Shown piece by piece: positions 19,191 to 29,900 of a stretch of DNA of 64,000 nucleotides. Where the stretch lies: assembly GCA_039105265.1 (NCBI GenBank), contig JAPFFF010000009.1, positions 3,472,001 through 3,536,000 of the forward strand, written 5' to 3'. This DNA is from Tritrichomonas musculus (Eukaryota > Parabasalia > Tritrichomonadida > Tritrichomonadidae). Position numbers and translations under genes: made by a program. The notes under the pieces were generated by a model. That model saw only the letters and a list, made by a program, of their open reading frames with translations, ran no database searches and had not been told where the DNA came from. Position 1 is the stretch's first letter; every line of letters begins with the position of its first letter.

Positions 19191-22100
19191 CTAATTTTCA
19201 TCATCATCGTCCCCGTCGTCGTCGTCATCGTAAACGTCATCGTCACTTCCTTCGATTTCATTAATTTCTTCATCATCCATTGCTTCTTCTTCTTCCTCTT
19301 CTTCATTATCGTAAAAGTCCGACAGCTGCGACAGAGAAATCTCATCATCAGTTGGTCTTTGCGGGAAAACTTTAGGTCTTTGAGGAATGATTGTTTGAGG
19401 AGGACGATTGAAAATGTCATTTAATTTAGCACTGTCAATTTTTGTTCGAATAAAACTTTCCAAAAATTTCTGAGAATTAAAACATTCAACACATTCAATG
19501 ACTCTTAATGCAAGCTCCAATTTAAGTATCTCAAACTCACTCAATCCACAATCCCTAGCTGTTAGTAAGAATTCAGCTGCTGAGGTACAAATTTGACCTT
19601 TATTAACAATCATTTGAGCTATCTTAAGCATCGATGGAACAGAAAGAAGTTCCTGATCATGAATAGGCGCATGTAACATAACAGCTAAATCAGCAAGATG
19701 AAGAACATCTTCATTTATTTTGGTCATATCGTATACAAATAATGGAGATTTCAGATCAGTCCCACCTTGCTTCAAGTATCTGAACTTTCTGGCAAAGTTT
19801 TCCATTTCATGAGTACATTTATTAGTTGCATAGGCCCTTAATGAATCTCTGAGATCAAATACTGAATTAACCATTGACGCTTCTTTTCGTTTACAGAGCG
19901 TTGTAAACCTTCTGAAAAGTTTCAAAGATATTTTGGCTTCTTGTTCAACCATTTTTGAATCTAATAGTTTCTCAACATGACCAAAGAATTCCTCAGCATA
20001 TTTCACAATATGATCTGAAAATGAGTATTTGGTTTCAAAATTAATAATACCAAGAGCATTACAAGCTTCATCAGAATCAAAAAAGATTTGCTCTTCAACT
20101 CTTGGAGTAATCGAACCTAGACTTTCAAGAAGATAATCATAACCACCAATTCCAGAGAGAATTTTCCTTTCTTTTTTCTGTTTTTCAAGACTTTTCTCGT
20201 TTTCTTCATCTACATTGAAAATGGAACTTGACATCGTAGACATATTTGAGCTAGCAGATAAATCAGAATTGGTTGCTGTAGTTCGAAAAGAATGAGGAGA
20301 ATTACGGCTTGACATATTAAATTGATTTGTTAGACTTTGAAGCCGACTCATTTTTTTTTGATTTTCATTTTGATATGGTGATGCATTACGACTCTTATTG
20401 GCACCGATATATTTAATATTACGTTTAATAGTCGTATTTATCATTGTATTATTTGGCCTAATTCGATTTTTACTAATTACATTTCGGATAGGGTTTGTAT
20501 CTGCTTTATTGAAGCTATCAGTGTTTGAGCTGCCACTTTTACTATTGAATTCTTCTTTAGCATTGCTTAGAGTATTTTTATATACTAAATTAAGATTAAA
20601 AGTGTTGATACCGTTATCCTGAAATACTTTGTTGAATTGACCGACACTACGAACCGGCTTAATATTTTTTGGTTTTTTAGTGAGCATAAATCGATATTTG
20701 GGAACATCTGTCTTTGGGACAGTGAGTTCGTCAAAAAATGAAAATCGTGTATTGTCATTAATTTCCTGATTAGGAATTGAACAAAAAGTATCTGAAAACC
20801 ACATAATATTATATAAACGATTAACTAACGCAATAAAAACGATTTTTGGCGACTTCCTAACTTCTATGAGTAATTCAATTAAACCACTATTGTCTACAAT
20901 CTTATCAGCCAAAGCAAGATTACGATTACGGATAGAGATTGATAAATCCCATATCTCTCGAAAATGAGTAGCCATATTCATTGATTTTCTATTCTTCATA
21001 AATTCACGACATAAATCAATTCTTTCATCTCTCTGACCAATTAAAAGCTGATAACGCTCCATTGCAGCCTTGGTTAATACTTCAACTTTATTTGTGAATG
21101 TAGAAATTAAATTAGATTGATCCGCCATTGGCCGACCAAACTCTTCTAGGCAACGATACCAGGCAGTTACTGCACTGAAACAAAGCTCAGGTCTAATAAT
21201 TGCAGTTGGACGTAAAAGTGAAACCATTGGCTTTTCGTTTGGTAACAAATCCATGTTTTTGCTGTACAAATCGTTAACAAAAGTATCAAGCATTTCTAAA
21301 ATGTGGAGTGATCTTTCACATTCGTAGATCATTGCGGTACACATAGATTTTTCAAGAGAATTACAATAAGATTTATATTGTTGAATTGCTTTTGGTTGAA
21401 GGATTGGCAAATCACCAACGTTTATTTCTAAAAGTCGAGATTGAATATCTCTAATTTCTTCTTCAAAATGTAAAGGACAAATACCAATTAAATCAGTTAA
21501 GCACGGTGTATGGAAACCAACTTTGTAAATGTTCCCAGAAATAGGATCAATAAGCCTTGACCCATTTCCATCATTAAACAAAGTAATAATAATTGCATCA
21601 ATATTTGATGCTGAAGAACGACCAGGTTTTGAGACACCACGAGTTGGACGAGGCAATTGAATGTTTACTGCACTGAGAGCTTTTGACAATGCTGCTTGCT
21701 GATTCTTATTATTTGGATATCCATCAATAACATATCCTTTTCCATTAAAGTTTTCTTTCATCGCATTAGCTATTAAAGTACCTGCCGATTTTTCATCAGG
21801 ATATCTAACTTCAATAGAATCAGATAAAGTATATTCTGGCATTTCTGATTGACGAGTAATTGATTGTGATGAAGCTCTTCCCTTCTTTGAGGATGGACTA
21901 GATGGCTGAGATTTCACATGAACTATATGACAATCAAAAGCTTTTTGCAAAAATTGGCACACAGTAGTACGGCCGCTTCCTGGAGGACCACCAACACAAA
22001 CAATAAAAGGAAATTGAATTTTTTCATATGGGTGATAAGGATTGAGGAATGTTTCTGATTCAGATTGAAGAGTATGTAATAATGTGTCAAATGTTGGATT

Positions 22101-22664
22101 CGGATCAGTAACATGAGCATCTGTTAAAGTAGTTCCAAAAACTGTTGATAAATCTTTAAATAAAGAATCCGATTGAAAATGAAGATATGATTGAACTTCA
22201 AGTTTATGATCAGCGTTTAAATCTATACAAAAATTGTCAACTGAACTATGATAACATTCTTTAAATTGATAAGGAATAAAATCACGGTCTTCAAATTTGT
22301 CTCGCAATTTCTTTAAAGTTTTCTGGTCGGTTACATCAATTGTGTCTAAAGCATAATCCAGCATTGCTGCAACCTCACTTTCACAAAACAATCTATCTGA
22401 TAATTTTTGAAATTCAATGCGCTCTGGAGTCATAACTGGAGGAGGATCTTCCGGAAGCGATGGAAGTTCGTCAGAATCTGAGTTTTCCTCATTTTTTTTT
22501 TTGGTTGTTTGAATTAATTTTGGTGGTTCACGCTGTCGTTGTGAATTTAATTTTCGAACTCTTCCACTATTTGGAGGATTTGGAGGAGGCCTTGGATTAT
22601 TTACGAAATTTGGACGTGGCGATCTAGAGGTTAAACAAACTCGAGGTAAAGAAGCCTTAAACAT
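19191..22664 (-). CDS. large protein with adenylate-kinase-like domain, candidate axonemal (SPEF2/CPC1-like)
   Basis: 1,157 residues, ATG at 22662-22664. A proline-rich, basic N-terminus (1-75) precedes a helical segment. The adenylate kinase fold starts at about 218 with a P-loop (VGGPPGSGRTT, about 224-234), then an NMP-side motif (YVIDGYPNNKNQQAA, about 310) and a lid motif (LIDPISGNIYKVGFHTP, about 367), matching the family RLxxPxSGxxYHxxFxPP. A long helical region follows, with a Ser/Asn-rich linker at about 740-860. The tail is strongly acidic (DDDDDGDDDDEN). Adenylate kinase domains embedded in long proteins are typical of central-pair proteins such as SPEF2/CPC1; no calponin-homology domain is visible at the N-terminus, so this assignment is tentative. 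A flagellate cell and nearby axonemal genes fit. Confidence 0.7.
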   Translation of the reverse strand: MFKASLPRVCLTSRSPRPNFVNNPRPPPNPPNSGRVRKLNSQRQREPPKLIQTTKKKNEENSDSDELPSLPEDPPPVMTPERIEFQKLSDRLFCESEVAAMLDYALDTIDVTDQKTLKKLRDKFEDRDFIPYQFKECYHSSVDNFCIDLNADHKLEVQSYLHFQSDSLFKDLSTVFGTTLTDAHVTDPNPTFDTLLHTLQSESETFLNPYHPYEKIQFPFIVCVGGPPGSGRTTVCQFLQKAFDCHIVHVKSQPSSPSSKKGRASSQSITRQSEMPEYTLSDSIEVRYPDEKSAGTLIANAMKENFNGKGYVIDGYPNNKNQQAALSKALSAVNIQLPRPTRGVSKPGRSSASNIDAIIITLFNDGNGSRLIDPISGNIYKVGFHTPCLTDLIGICPLHFEEEIRDIQSRLLEINVGDLPILQPKAIQQYKSYCNSLEKSMCTAMIYECERSLHILEMLDTFVNDLYSKNMDLLPNEKPMVSLLRPTAIIRPELCFSAVTAWYRCLEEFGRPMADQSNLISTFTNKVEVLTKAAMERYQLLIGQRDERIDLCREFMKNRKSMNMATHFREIWDLSISIRNRNLALADKIVDNSGLIELLIEVRKSPKIVFIALVNRLYNIMWFSDTFCSIPNQEINDNTRFSFFDELTVPKTDVPKYRFMLTKKPKNIKPVRSVGQFNKVFQDNGINTFNLNLVYKNTLSNAKEEFNSKSGSSNTDSFNKADTNPIRNVISKNRIRPNNTMINTTIKRNIKYIGANKSRNASPYQNENQKKMSRLQSLTNQFNMSSRNSPHSFRTTATNSDLSASSNMSTMSSSIFNVDEENEKSLEKQKKERKILSGIGGYDYLLESLGSITPRVEEQIFFDSDEACNALGIINFETKYSFSDHIVKYAEEFFGHVEKLLDSKMVEQEAKISLKLFRRFTTLCKRKEASMVNSVFDLRDSLRAYATNKCTHEMENFARKFRYLKQGGTDLKSPLFVYDMTKINEDVLHLADLAVMLHAPIHDQELLSVPSMLKIAQMIVNKGQICTSAAEFLLTARDCGLSEFEILKLELALRVIECVECFNSQKFLESFIRTKIDSAKLNDIFNRPPQTIIPQRPKVFPQRPTDDEISLSQLSDFYDNEEEEEEEAMDDEEINEIEGSDDDVYDDDDDGDDDDEN

Positions 22665-22846
22665 AATATAAATTTCTAAATTTTCTGCTTAAATCTTTAA
22701 ATAAATTTATTTGTTAAATTTAACGTATATTATTTTGAATACTTTATTAAAAAAAAAAAAAACATTAAGTTTATTTAAAAACAATACTAATACTCATTAA
22801 AAGCATTGATTTGATATGTAGTTTGAAAATAAATAATATATATAAA

Positions 22847-25066
22847 TTATATCTTAATTGACATTTCTTGTCCAAAAGCATATGTGATCCAATAAGAATA
22901 TCCCCAACTTGTTGGAAGTGGTCTTTCAATTTGTCTACCTCCGTTACCTCTTAAACCAGGAAATTTTGCTTTCGTATTCTTTTCATCAATCATCATTAAA
23001 AAGTCGATGAAATCTGAATCATTAGCTTGCGTTACTCCTATTACTTGTATTATAATATTCCTGGTTTCGTCAAGTAATACTGCATCACAGAAAGAAGATA
23101 CAATAAGATCATGCAATAATTTATTTTCCCATAGCTTAACCAATGTTTTTGCACCAATTGAAAACATATCTTGTATTTTTTTATCAAAATTGATTGTTTT
23201 TGGATGCTCATAAATGGAAATAAATAAATTATGCCATGCAATACATAATGAAGCATTAATTGATAAAAATTGAGGATCATTTGAATTTTTAAGATCATTT
23301 TGATTTGAATTTGTTTTGCTTCCTTGACGAACAAAAAATTGATTAATATGATTGAGAAAAAGCGAAAAGAAATTTGTTTTCGTAATCATGTTTTTTGAAA
23401 AGTCGGGCATATAAGTTACCATTAAAATAAACCTACAATTAACACGATAATCTTCTTTTTGGCATCTTTGGAGAATTGCACGTAAAGAATTTTCAGCAAG
23501 ATGTGGAAGCCACCGAGAAAATCTATCAAGATGCCTAGCAGACCAAATAGATTCACTAAAGATTGTGATTATGATAACATTTTCAACAGCATTCATTATT
23601 TCGATATTGGTAAAATCAGGATCATCATGAAAAAGGGATATAATATGTGTTGCATAGAAAAAATGCTCATGATTTAAAATACTATTGGCAAATAATATGA
23701 AATCATTTACACCAGATTCTTTTTCAATAGTATTTGCAAGATGTTGAAGTGCAGCAACATTTGCAATTGAAGGACTAAAAATAACTTTTCGTGCAATTTC
23801 ACAAACTAAAAATGGAAAATTTATAATATGAGAAGAAACTTCAGGTTCATTTAAAAGTGCTGGAAGTGATGGATCAACTGGAGAAATTTTTCGAAGACAA
23901 TCTAAAATCAGAAACTTTTGGGGCTTGCCCAACCAACAGGAATAAACAAAAACAATAGGCAGTAATCCTTGAAAATTAAAAAGCGAGAGGATGTACTGAA
24001 AAGATTTATTCACAGAAACAGATTTTACTTGATCGCATAGTGATTTGAAAAGTTTTATAATTCTAATATGATTTTCTAAAACAAATTTTTTAAGTTCAGG
24101 AATTTCAACACAAGTTAACAGACATGTAAGAACAGCACCAAAAGCTACCTTTGCATCAAATATAGCTTTTTTTCTGAAACGAGTAATTATTTTTGGAAAT
24201 TGTCGAAGGGCAAATAAAGCTGCTTCAATTGGACAACTTCCACTAAGAGAAAGACGGTGGAGAGGAACAACAGATTCAGTTGTCAGTTTTTCTTGCATAT
24301 TTTGAACAACTAAGTAAGAAAATTTGAGTAATTGAATATTCGAAAAAAGAGAAATGTTAATATCACTTGGCAAAATTAAAGAAAGAGGAATTAGTGAAAT
24401 AAGATCAACTATTTGTGTTTGAGGAATATTGATAAATAGTAGGGATTTCGGAATAATAGGTATAATTGAAGATAGAAGTGTTAAAACAGGTTGTGAGTAA
24501 TTTTTATCTTGTATGAGTTTTTCAAACATTTTTGTTAAAAGTCCTTCATTTGCGGATACTTGGTCAATCATTCTTTCTAAAGGCGTTAAAGAATCTTTCA
24601 ATTTTATAATCAAAGAATCTATCTCATTTTGTTTATATTCGTTCAAAATCTTTTTTATCAAATAGGTGGTATCTTCAATTCCATCTTCATTACATTCTTC
24701 AGGAATCAAATTTGGATTTATTAAGTTTATAATTAATAATGTCTTAGGTGATAATTTTTTTAAATTTTCAATAACCGAACGAGAAAAAGGGTGAATAATT
24801 TCTGGCGGGTATTTTGGCATGACTTTAGCAAAGTCATTCAAAGCAAGTAAACATTGTTCTTGATGAGCCTTAACATTTAACAAATCAAAAACAAGTTTAC
24901 GGAAAACTTGATAGTGCGACACTGGCGACGGTATTAATAAATAATTTTGGATTATTGGGTAAGATGACAAATGCTGTGAAAGATCTGTATCAACTTTTGA
25001 AGTAGAAGATTCTTTGCAATATGCCGCAAAATCAGATTCAAGAAGAAAACGATAAGGAGGAAACAA
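22847..25066 (-). CDS. helical-repeat protein of unknown function, uncertain start
   Basis: 739 residues counted from a TTG at 25064-25066; almost entirely alpha-helical and leucine/isoleucine-rich, resembling ARM/HEAT-type solenoids, with no motif I recognise. The start is a problem: the first in-frame ATG is at 24820 (residue 83), yet coding-like sequence continues upstream of the TTG. A good ATG lies at 25096-25098 (starting MTYQNFQFF) but in another frame; removing one base of the A/T homopolymer at 25071-25076 would join it smoothly to FPPYRFLLES. A homopolymer sequencing error or real indel is therefore likely. The gene ends TSWGYSYWITYAFGQEMSIKI. It is head-to-head with the gene starting at 25133. 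Confidence 0.75.
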   Translation of the reverse strand: MFPPYRFLLESDFAAYCKESSTSKVDTDLSQHLSSYPIIQNYLLIPSPVSHYQVFRKLVFDLLNVKAHQEQCLLALNDFAKVMPKYPPEIIHPFSRSVIENLKKLSPKTLLIINLINPNLIPEECNEDGIEDTTYLIKKILNEYKQNEIDSLIIKLKDSLTPLERMIDQVSANEGLLTKMFEKLIQDKNYSQPVLTLLSSIIPIIPKSLLFINIPQTQIVDLISLIPLSLILPSDINISLFSNIQLLKFSYLVVQNMQEKLTTESVVPLHRLSLSGSCPIEAALFALRQFPKIITRFRKKAIFDAKVAFGAVLTCLLTCVEIPELKKFVLENHIRIIKLFKSLCDQVKSVSVNKSFQYILSLFNFQGLLPIVFVYSCWLGKPQKFLILDCLRKISPVDPSLPALLNEPEVSSHIINFPFLVCEIARKVIFSPSIANVAALQHLANTIEKESGVNDFILFANSILNHEHFFYATHIISLFHDDPDFTNIEIMNAVENVIIITIFSESIWSARHLDRFSRWLPHLAENSLRAILQRCQKEDYRVNCRFILMVTYMPDFSKNMITKTNFFSLFLNHINQFFVRQGSKTNSNQNDLKNSNDPQFLSINASLCIAWHNLFISIYEHPKTINFDKKIQDMFSIGAKTLVKLWENKLLHDLIVSSFCDAVLLDETRNIIIQVIGVTQANDSDFIDFLMMIDEKNTKAKFPGLRGNGGRQIERPLPTSWGYSYWITYAFGQEMSIKI

Positions 25067-25132
25067 AACAAAAAAATTGAAAAATTTTGGTATGTCATTT
25101 GATATGAAATTTTTTTCAAATATAATATAAGG

Positions 25133-26719
25133 ATGTTTGTTCTATATAAGAATCAAAATGATAGTAATTCTAGACTAAATGATGCAACTCAAGATAATAA
25201 CAATATTTCTGAAGATGCAATTATTGAAATCCAGAAAAACTTTTCAATCATTTATCAGACGAATCCAGAGTTTTTAGATCAAAGAACTATTCAATTTTTT
25301 GAATCTATTGATAAATGTTATATCGATAATGAAAATATTCGTGATTCTCTTCCTAAGATTTTACCTTATGAATTATATGGTAAATTAATTAGTTTTTTTG
25401 CTATTAAAAGATCATATACTTTTGAAGAAAATGATCAAATTAAAACATTTACTTCAGAAAATAAACAATATGAAATTGAAATTGAAAGAGAAAAAAGTTT
25501 TAATTTTTTTGAAATAATTTTTCATCGCAAAATTGATATATATGACGAAATTCATAGAATAGTTTCATCTGTTATAGTTGCTTTAACATCGGGATATTCT
25601 GAATGCTTGTTTGAATTACAAAAATTCAATCTATTAAATATTGTTGTGAAACAAATAGATGAGAATCCTTATCCGTTATCCACTAATAACTTAATACAAA
25701 TTATTAACAACTTTTTAGGTGACGAAAATGAAAAAATTTCAGAATTAGCTCATAGTTTTTTCCCAATGGACCATTTACTTAAAATTTTAGAATATATTAA
25801 AAGCTGTTATAGTGATCATCTGGATAATCAAAAAGTCAAGGAATTATACAAAATCGCCACTACTAAATCTCTCAAATCCTTTTTTGTTTCAATATATAAA
25901 TACCCGCGTGATATTACAACAGTTCAAGCCATAATTATTTTATTCGAATTATCAGGCTATTTTAATCTCATACATGAAGACTCTGATTTAGCAATATCCT
26001 TATGTGCAGCAATCATGAAACTTTTTGATAATAATCTCATTCATTATTCAGATTTCGATAAATTAGGATTCCCTGCTTTTTTATCCTCTCTTTCATGCCT
26101 TGCTGATGTAAAAGTTAAAACCAATGCTTTTACAGTTATTGGTAAACTAATTTCTGCCAGCCATTACAATATATCTTTCAATTTTTCGCAATATTTCAAT
26201 GAAATTAAGCACTCAAATCCAAATACAGATCCTGGTTTATTGGAATCAGCAATATTTACTTGCAATAGTTTTTTTGCTAACTCAAAACCTGATTATCCAA
26301 AATCCGCCTATGAAGAAATAAACTCAAACATTAATATTCTGTTTGAAATTTATGAACATTCCAATTACAATATAAAAAAGGATATAATTGAATTATTTTC
26401 ATCATATCTTAATTACATGTCACACATTCAAATCCAAGATTTGCCACAGTTTGATTCAGCGCTTTTTCCAATATATAATTTATTTTTTAGATTCATTGAA
26501 GTTAGTGATGACCAAGATAAATTTAATGCCCTCAAGTATTTATATGAATTTGTTGAATATATATATTTTAAATGCCAAAATAAAACCAATCAAATCATAC
26601 AATTTACTTCTTATTTCTTAAATCAAGTTAATGATTTAGTTGATTCAGATGATGATACACTATCCAGACTTGCAAAAGATATAATTCAACAATTTAAAAA
26701 TGAGCAAGACAAATTATAA
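25133..26719 (+). CDS. helical-repeat protein of unknown function
   Basis: 528 residues, ATG at 25133-25135. After a polar N-terminus (about 1-35, Asn-rich) the protein is a run of amphipathic helices (for example FFASLSCLADVKVKTNAFTV-like spacing at about 320-345) consistent with an ARM/HEAT solenoid. There is no enzyme motif, membrane segment or signal peptide. It is followed co-directionally after 214 bp by the HECT ligase gene. The start lies as little as 34 bp from the probable ATG of the divergent gene on the other strand, so the two share one very short promoter. Family not recognised. Confidence 0.75.
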   Translation: MFVLYKNQNDSNSRLNDATQDNNNISEDAIIEIQKNFSIIYQTNPEFLDQRTIQFFESIDKCYIDNENIRDSLPKILPYELYGKLISFFAIKRSYTFEENDQIKTFTSENKQYEIEIEREKSFNFFEIIFHRKIDIYDEIHRIVSSVIVALTSGYSECLFELQKFNLLNIVVKQIDENPYPLSTNNLIQIINNFLGDENEKISELAHSFFPMDHLLKILEYIKSCYSDHLDNQKVKELYKIATTKSLKSFFVSIYKYPRDITTVQAIIILFELSGYFNLIHEDSDLAISLCAAIMKLFDNNLIHYSDFDKLGFPAFLSSLSCLADVKVKTNAFTVIGKLISASHYNISFNFSQYFNEIKHSNPNTDPGLLESAIFTCNSFFANSKPDYPKSAYEEINSNINILFEIYEHSNYNIKKDIIELFSSYLNYMSHIQIQDLPQFDSALFPIYNLFFRFIEVSDDQDKFNALKYLYEFVEYIYFKCQNKTNQIIQFTSYFLNQVNDLVDSDDDTLSRLAKDIIQQFKNEQDKL

Positions 26720-26906
26720 TTAAATTGATATGATGCTATATTATATAAAGTATGTAAGTGCATATTCAGGTTTTTTTATTATTTCTGTTTTAATGTTGAA
26801 ATATTCTCAAAAATTTTATGCTTTGAAAATTTTCTATTATTCAAACTTCAATTTTTTGAAATCATCAAAACAAATATCCGAACAAATATGAAACTTTTAC
26901 ATCAAA

Positions 26907-26914
26907 CAAAAAGT
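26907..26914 (+). promoter_or_regulatory. candidate CAAAAAGT promoter word
   Basis: CAAAAAGT in the sense direction, ending 19 bp before the HECT ligase ATG. See the other copies near 3558, 39458, 41014, 47756 and 55813. Confidence 0.3.
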
Positions 26915-26933
26915 TTAGAAAATTTACAACAAG

Positions 26934-29900
26934 ATGGGGCATATCGAATCAGCCCATCTCAATAAGCATATGTCAAAAAAAGAAGTTATTGATTATGTTA
27001 AACCTATAAGTCAAATGCCTTTTTCAGTTTTTCGTCAAGAGCGAATAGTTATTGCATTTTTTCATAATAATCAAAATGATCCTAATGCAGATATAGCTCC
27101 AAACCACAATCCGCCGCTTCTTGCATCACTACTTCTTGGCTGTTACGAACAGCTTGACCATGTACCGTTTATTCTTGAAAATCTTATTCAAATTTCTCAG
27201 GAACCTGATAATCCACTTGTGTCTGAACTTAATATCAATTTTAATCTATTTACTTTTTTAGCCAATGCCCGACAATCTATGCTTGATTCAATATCACAAT
27301 TTTCATTGAAGAGCTTTTGTCCTTTTACTGAAACTCCATCCAAAAAAGATTCATTTGAAGTCGATTTTCTATCAATTGTTAATGTTTTTCAAGATTGTTT
27401 AAAAGATAAATTTAAAGTTAAATCAAAAACAAATGAGATGTCACGAGTATTTAAACACTTTAAGCATTCAACACCTGCATCAGCTTTTCCACCGCCAACG
27501 CCTGATTTTTTCCCAAAGGGAATTGGAAATATAGAGCCATTTTCAGCACGAAGAGTAATTGTACATGGTATTTGTAGTAATGGCCAATTTTTATTTGTTT
27601 TATGCCGTGAATCTTTAGAAATATTTTCTCTTTTAAACATGGGATCATTAATTCCTCCAATAACACGACAATTTGATACCCCTTTCGATATTACCGCATC
27701 AATTGTTGCTGATTCCACTCATTTAAGAATTTATGTTGGTGATGAATGCCGCGAATATTCAATATTTGACATTTTCCAGAAAAATCTTACATACACTACC
27801 AAAGCGATTGCACCTAATTATATATGCTATGTATCAGATGGAATTTTAACTGCCAGAGTTGAAAATATTAATCGAGATTTTCATGTTCAAATATTTGAAG
27901 GCAAAAAATTCATCAGGAAAATTAAACTAGTTCAAGGGAATGCAACTCTTCATTCATCTATACCCAATTTATTTCCACATACTGATTATAGCTTGATTCC
28001 AATTGAAATAAACGGCCCATTCATTAGTTTTATGTTTCGAATTAACCCAGTTAACATTGTTTATCGTGTGTTTTCCCTGATTTCAGGTGTTCATGTGTAT
28101 GATGATTTATTTACATCATCTGATATGTGCTATGCGAGTCAAACTGATACAATCAACAAATGTCATTGGACCATTTCAGTTGTTGAAGGCAATAAATTAG
28201 GTGTAAAGCGTTTTTTAATGCCTGGTTCAATTAATCCTCGTCTAGTTGACATGCGAATCAAGAAGAAATCACGAAAAAAGAAAAATTATGAAAATTTTGT
28301 TACTAATTTCAATGAAACAGTTGTTCATTATACTGATTCTAATATTTATCCTAAATGCTACATAGCTGACACATTAGACGAACTTTATCTTTTGTTCGAT
28401 TTAATTATTAAATATGTTGAAGTAAAAACTCAAGATTTGGCCGTACAATCAATGGTAATTGTACTTGAATTAAATCTTAAACAAACACAACCAGAAGCTG
28501 ATATTCGTGATAAATTGTTGGATTTAGTTCAAAAGCTGCCTCTTCATCTTCAGATATTTTTGTTTTTTGGAGCTTTGAACCACTTTTTGTATGAATATAC
28601 TAAGAAAGGAATATCAATGCTTGTTGATCTTATTTCAAAGACCAAATTACCAAACCTTTTACAATATGCTTATCATAAATTAGAATCTAGCTACATTTTG
28701 GCTGAAATTCCTTTTGATAGCGCCAATGCATTTAATTCATTAATACCTAATAACACAAATCCTGACAGCGACACACAAATATCATTACAAACATTAATAT
28801 TTATTCATCAAAGAATTTTAATTGCTTATTCATCACGATATGTTAATGATCCAACTTTCAACGAAATTCAATTTTGCTCAAGAACTGAATCAAAAACGCC
28901 ACTTGACTTTTTAAATCAATACTCTTCATCTTTACTAAAATGTTTACATGACGCACTTGAAAAATGCAACAATATTGTTGAAATTGACAATTCTTTTATT
29001 ATGCTAATAATGTCAAACTTCTTGAAACTTTTAACATCTTTAGCCTCAAGTAATATTGTTGCTCAATTTTTAACAGACACATTTGCCTCCCTTTTAAATA
29101 AAATAAACAAATTTGTAATTGAAAAGTCGTTGGATTTGACAAATGGTTCAATTTTGTCAAATAATGTTCGCCTTTTCTTATTTGTTTATGGAAAGTTATC
29201 TGCAACTTTATTAAAAGGAACAAATTTATCGGACTTTGAAAAGAAATTTATTCATATCATTCGAAGCAATCTTGAATCAACGAATGATATTTTGGATCCA
29301 AATATGGATAATATTAACAAAAATTGCAAGAAGTTTTTAGCCAAAAAGAAGACATATCAACCCACAATGGATCTTATCTATGAAAAATACAAACCATTTA
29401 TGCACAAGAACCTTAGCAAACAACTAAAAAATCTCGACAAAACATCATTGCTTGCAATTTGCAAGCATCTTCAAATAGAAAATGAGTTGCTTGATCTTAA
29501 GCAACCTTTTAGTCCCAAGATGAAAACCGCGCTTGAACAGATGCTGAAAGTTAGACATTCATATCGAAATATGCAACAGTCAGCTCAAGAGTGCCACCAT
29601 TTAACAAAATGTAATATGCTATTGAAAATGTCTGTTGATTCGGGAATAAATGCTTCTGAAATTGGTGATTTTATATCATCTAAAGAATCACCAGAAGATG
29701 TTTTAAATATGCTTGTTCGTCAGAAAATCCGAACAGATTTAACAATTAAAGGGTTTTCATTAATGAAAAAAGTTCTTTCTTTTGAATCAAATAATCTTTT
29801 CATTGACATTTTCTCTTATGCATTGGCCCAAATAGAGAAATTTACTGGCCTTTCATCCATATTAACAATTATTCAAGGAACCAAACTTAAAGAAGTTGAA

